Shown here: positions 6,062-7,164 of the stretch, piece after piece
Position numbering within the stretch: position 1 is the first letter of the stretch
Layout of the letters: every line of letters begins with the position of its first letter
Made by a program: the position numbers and the translations under genes
Notes under the pieces: generated by a model
What the model was told of the DNA's origin: nothing
Database searches by the model: none
The model's input: the letters and a program-made list of their open reading frames with translations, nothing else
From: Bacteroidota bacterium
GTDB taxonomy: Bacteria > Bacteroidota > Bacteroidia > Bacteroidales > UBA10428
Assembly (NCBI GenBank): GCA_024640925.1
Contig: JAHEEB010000062.1
Span: 3,489 to 10,652 of the forward strand
DNA: 7,164 nt
Direction: 5' to 3'

Positions 6062-7164
6062 TTAATCCAGTTTAAGTACCGCTAAAAATGCCGATTGCGG
6101 GACTTCTACATTGCCCACCTGGCGCATGCGCTTCTTTCCTTTCTTTTGTTTTTCAAGAAGTTTACGTTTACGGGTAATATCGCCACCATAACATTTGGCA
6201 GTAACATCCTTACGCAGAGCTTTCACGGTTTCGCGGGCAATAACTTTTGCACCGATAGCAGCCTGTATGGCAATATCAAATTGCTGTCTTGGTATTAATT
6301 CCTGGAGTTTTTCGCAAATCCTACGGCCAAAATTATACGCATTGGCGCGGTGTATAAGTGCAGATAAAGCATCAACCATTTCTCCATTCAACAGTATATC
6401 CAGCCTTACAAGATCGGCTTTTCTGTATCCTATTTGGTGATAATCGAAAGAGGCATAACCACGAGAGATACTTTTCAACTTATCATAAAAATCGAAAATA
6501 ATCTCAGACAATGGCATTTCGAAGGTAATTTCAATACGATCGCTTGTTAAGTATGTTTGATTTTTTAAAGTTCCCCTGCGGTCGATACAAAGAGTCATAA
6601 TAGCCCCCACGTATTCCGATTTTGTTATGATTTGGGCCTGAATATATGGTTCATCGATATAATCGATCATAGTTACATGTGGTAATCCCGAAGGATTATG
6701 AACATCGACAACATCGCCCTTGGTAGTATATGCCTTAAAAGAAACGTTTGGAACAGTAGTAATAACATCCATGTCAAATTCGCGATCAAGACGTTCCTGT
6801 ATGATTTCCATGTGTAGCAAACCAAGAAAACCGCATCGGAATCCAAATCCAAGTGCAGCAGATGATTCCGGTTCAAAAACAAGTGAAGCATCGTTCAGCT
6901 GCAATTTTTCCATAGACTCGCGCATATCTTCGTATTGGTCGGCATCGACCGGGTACATACCTGCAAAAACCATTGGTTTTACATCTTCAAAACCCGAAAT
7001 GGCTTGAACGCAAGGATTATGAACATGCGTAATGGTATCTCCAACCTTTACCTCACGGGCAGTCTTAATACCAGAAATTATATACCCCACGTCTCCTGTA
7101 CTCAAATGCGTTTTTGGAATAGGTTTTAATCGTAAAATCCCAATCTCATCGGCATTGTATTCTT
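6062..7164 (-). CDS. lepA: Elongation factor 4 (LepA), C-terminal part, cut by the right edge
   Basis: The last 366 residues of the ribosome-associated GTPase EF4/LepA are visible, a cytoplasmic translation factor related to EF-G. The full protein is about 600 residues, so the N-terminal GTPase domain and its nucleotide-binding motifs lie outside the window. The frame is open to the edge (first whole codon 7162-7160, giving [10 protein letters not shown]). The visible part starts in the beta-barrel domain II and runs through the two EF-G-like domains into the LepA-specific C-terminal domain. Diagnostic blocks include [82 protein letters not shown] and [20 protein letters not shown]; these agree closely with the E. 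coli protein as I remember it. It ends KLD, slightly shorter than E. coli LepA. No frameshift or missing conserved block is seen. No U-tailed terminator follows, so it may share a message with the next gene. Confidence 0.97.
   Translation of the reverse strand, partial: EYNADEIGILRLKPIPKTHLSTGDVGYIISGIKTAREVKVGDTITHVHNPCVQAISGFEDVKPMVFAGMYPVDADQYEDMRESMEKLQLNDASLVFEPESSAALGFGFRCGFLGLLHMEIIQERLDREFDMDVITTVPNVSFKAYTTKGDVVDVHNPSGLPHVTMIDYIDEPYIQAQIITKSEYVGAIMTLCIDRRGTLKNQTYLTSDRIEITFEMPLSEIIFDFYDKLKSISRGYASFDYHQIGYRKADLVRLDILLNGEMVDALSALIHRANAYNFGRRICEKLQELIPRQQFDIAIQAAIGAKVIARETVKALRKDVTAKCYGGDITRKRKLLEKQKKGKKRMRQVGNVEVPQSAFLAVLKLD

Noticed and set aside
7103..7105. TTG codon that could be read as the start of a 347-residue LepA-like protein
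   Set aside because: The same frame continues upstream to the window edge with conserved LepA sequence ([10 protein letters not shown] and following). The TTG is an internal leucine codon, and the gene is simply cut by the window.
6095..7129. Several plus- and minus-strand open frames overlapping lepA
   Set aside because: They are shadows of the highly conserved lepA frame, with unlike-protein composition and no family features.
1..7164. CRISPR array, insertion sequence, tRNA, rRNA or phage genes
   Set aside because: I found no regularly spaced repeats, transposase-like frames, terminal inverted repeats, cloverleaf-like sequence or phage proteins. Apart from modest intergenic gaps, the window is filled by four ordinary genes.

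Overview
The window reads as chromosomal DNA of a member of the Bacteroidota, most likely class Bacteroidia. The main evidence is a complete SusC/SusD outer-membrane uptake pair, found essentially only in this phylum. Supporting signs are the DEVVVVGYG TonB-box motif, a SusD lipoprotein signal followed by acidic residues, an 'LSA-Q' type signal peptide on a small secreted protein, very A/T-rich intergenic DNA, and no obvious Shine-Dalgarno sequences. The order or genus cannot be settled from sequence reading alone.

Every recognised gene lies on the minus strand, so transcription runs from high to low coordinates. In that order the window holds: (1) the 3' two-thirds of lepA (elongation factor 4), cut by the right edge; (2) a 97-base gap plus flanks with a leader-like hairpin; (3) a 180-residue secreted helical protein of unknown function; (4) a 308-base A/T-rich gap that must carry the control region of the next operon, with short repeats but no convincing consensus promoter; (5) a susC-like TonB-dependent transporter gene of 1075 codons; (6) after only 11 bases, a susD-like surface lipoprotein gene of 539 codons; (7) a strong intrinsic terminator; (8) at the left edge, a possible but weakly supported start of another minus-strand gene.

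SusC and SusD should act together: the lipoprotein captures a glycan or other oligomer at the cell surface and sits as a lid over the TonB-driven barrel that imports it. No glycoside hydrolase, sulfatase, peptidase, sigma/anti-sigma pair or hybrid two-component sensor is visible, so the substrate cannot be inferred. The terminator just after susD suggests that the pair forms its own transcription unit or ends one. lepA and the small secreted protein look like ordinary chromosomal neighbours rather than part of the uptake system.

I find no mobile element, CRISPR array, tRNA or rRNA, and no clear sign of a new defence or biosynthetic system. The least explained items are the small secreted protein and the structured or repeated DNA in the two larger intergenic regions.
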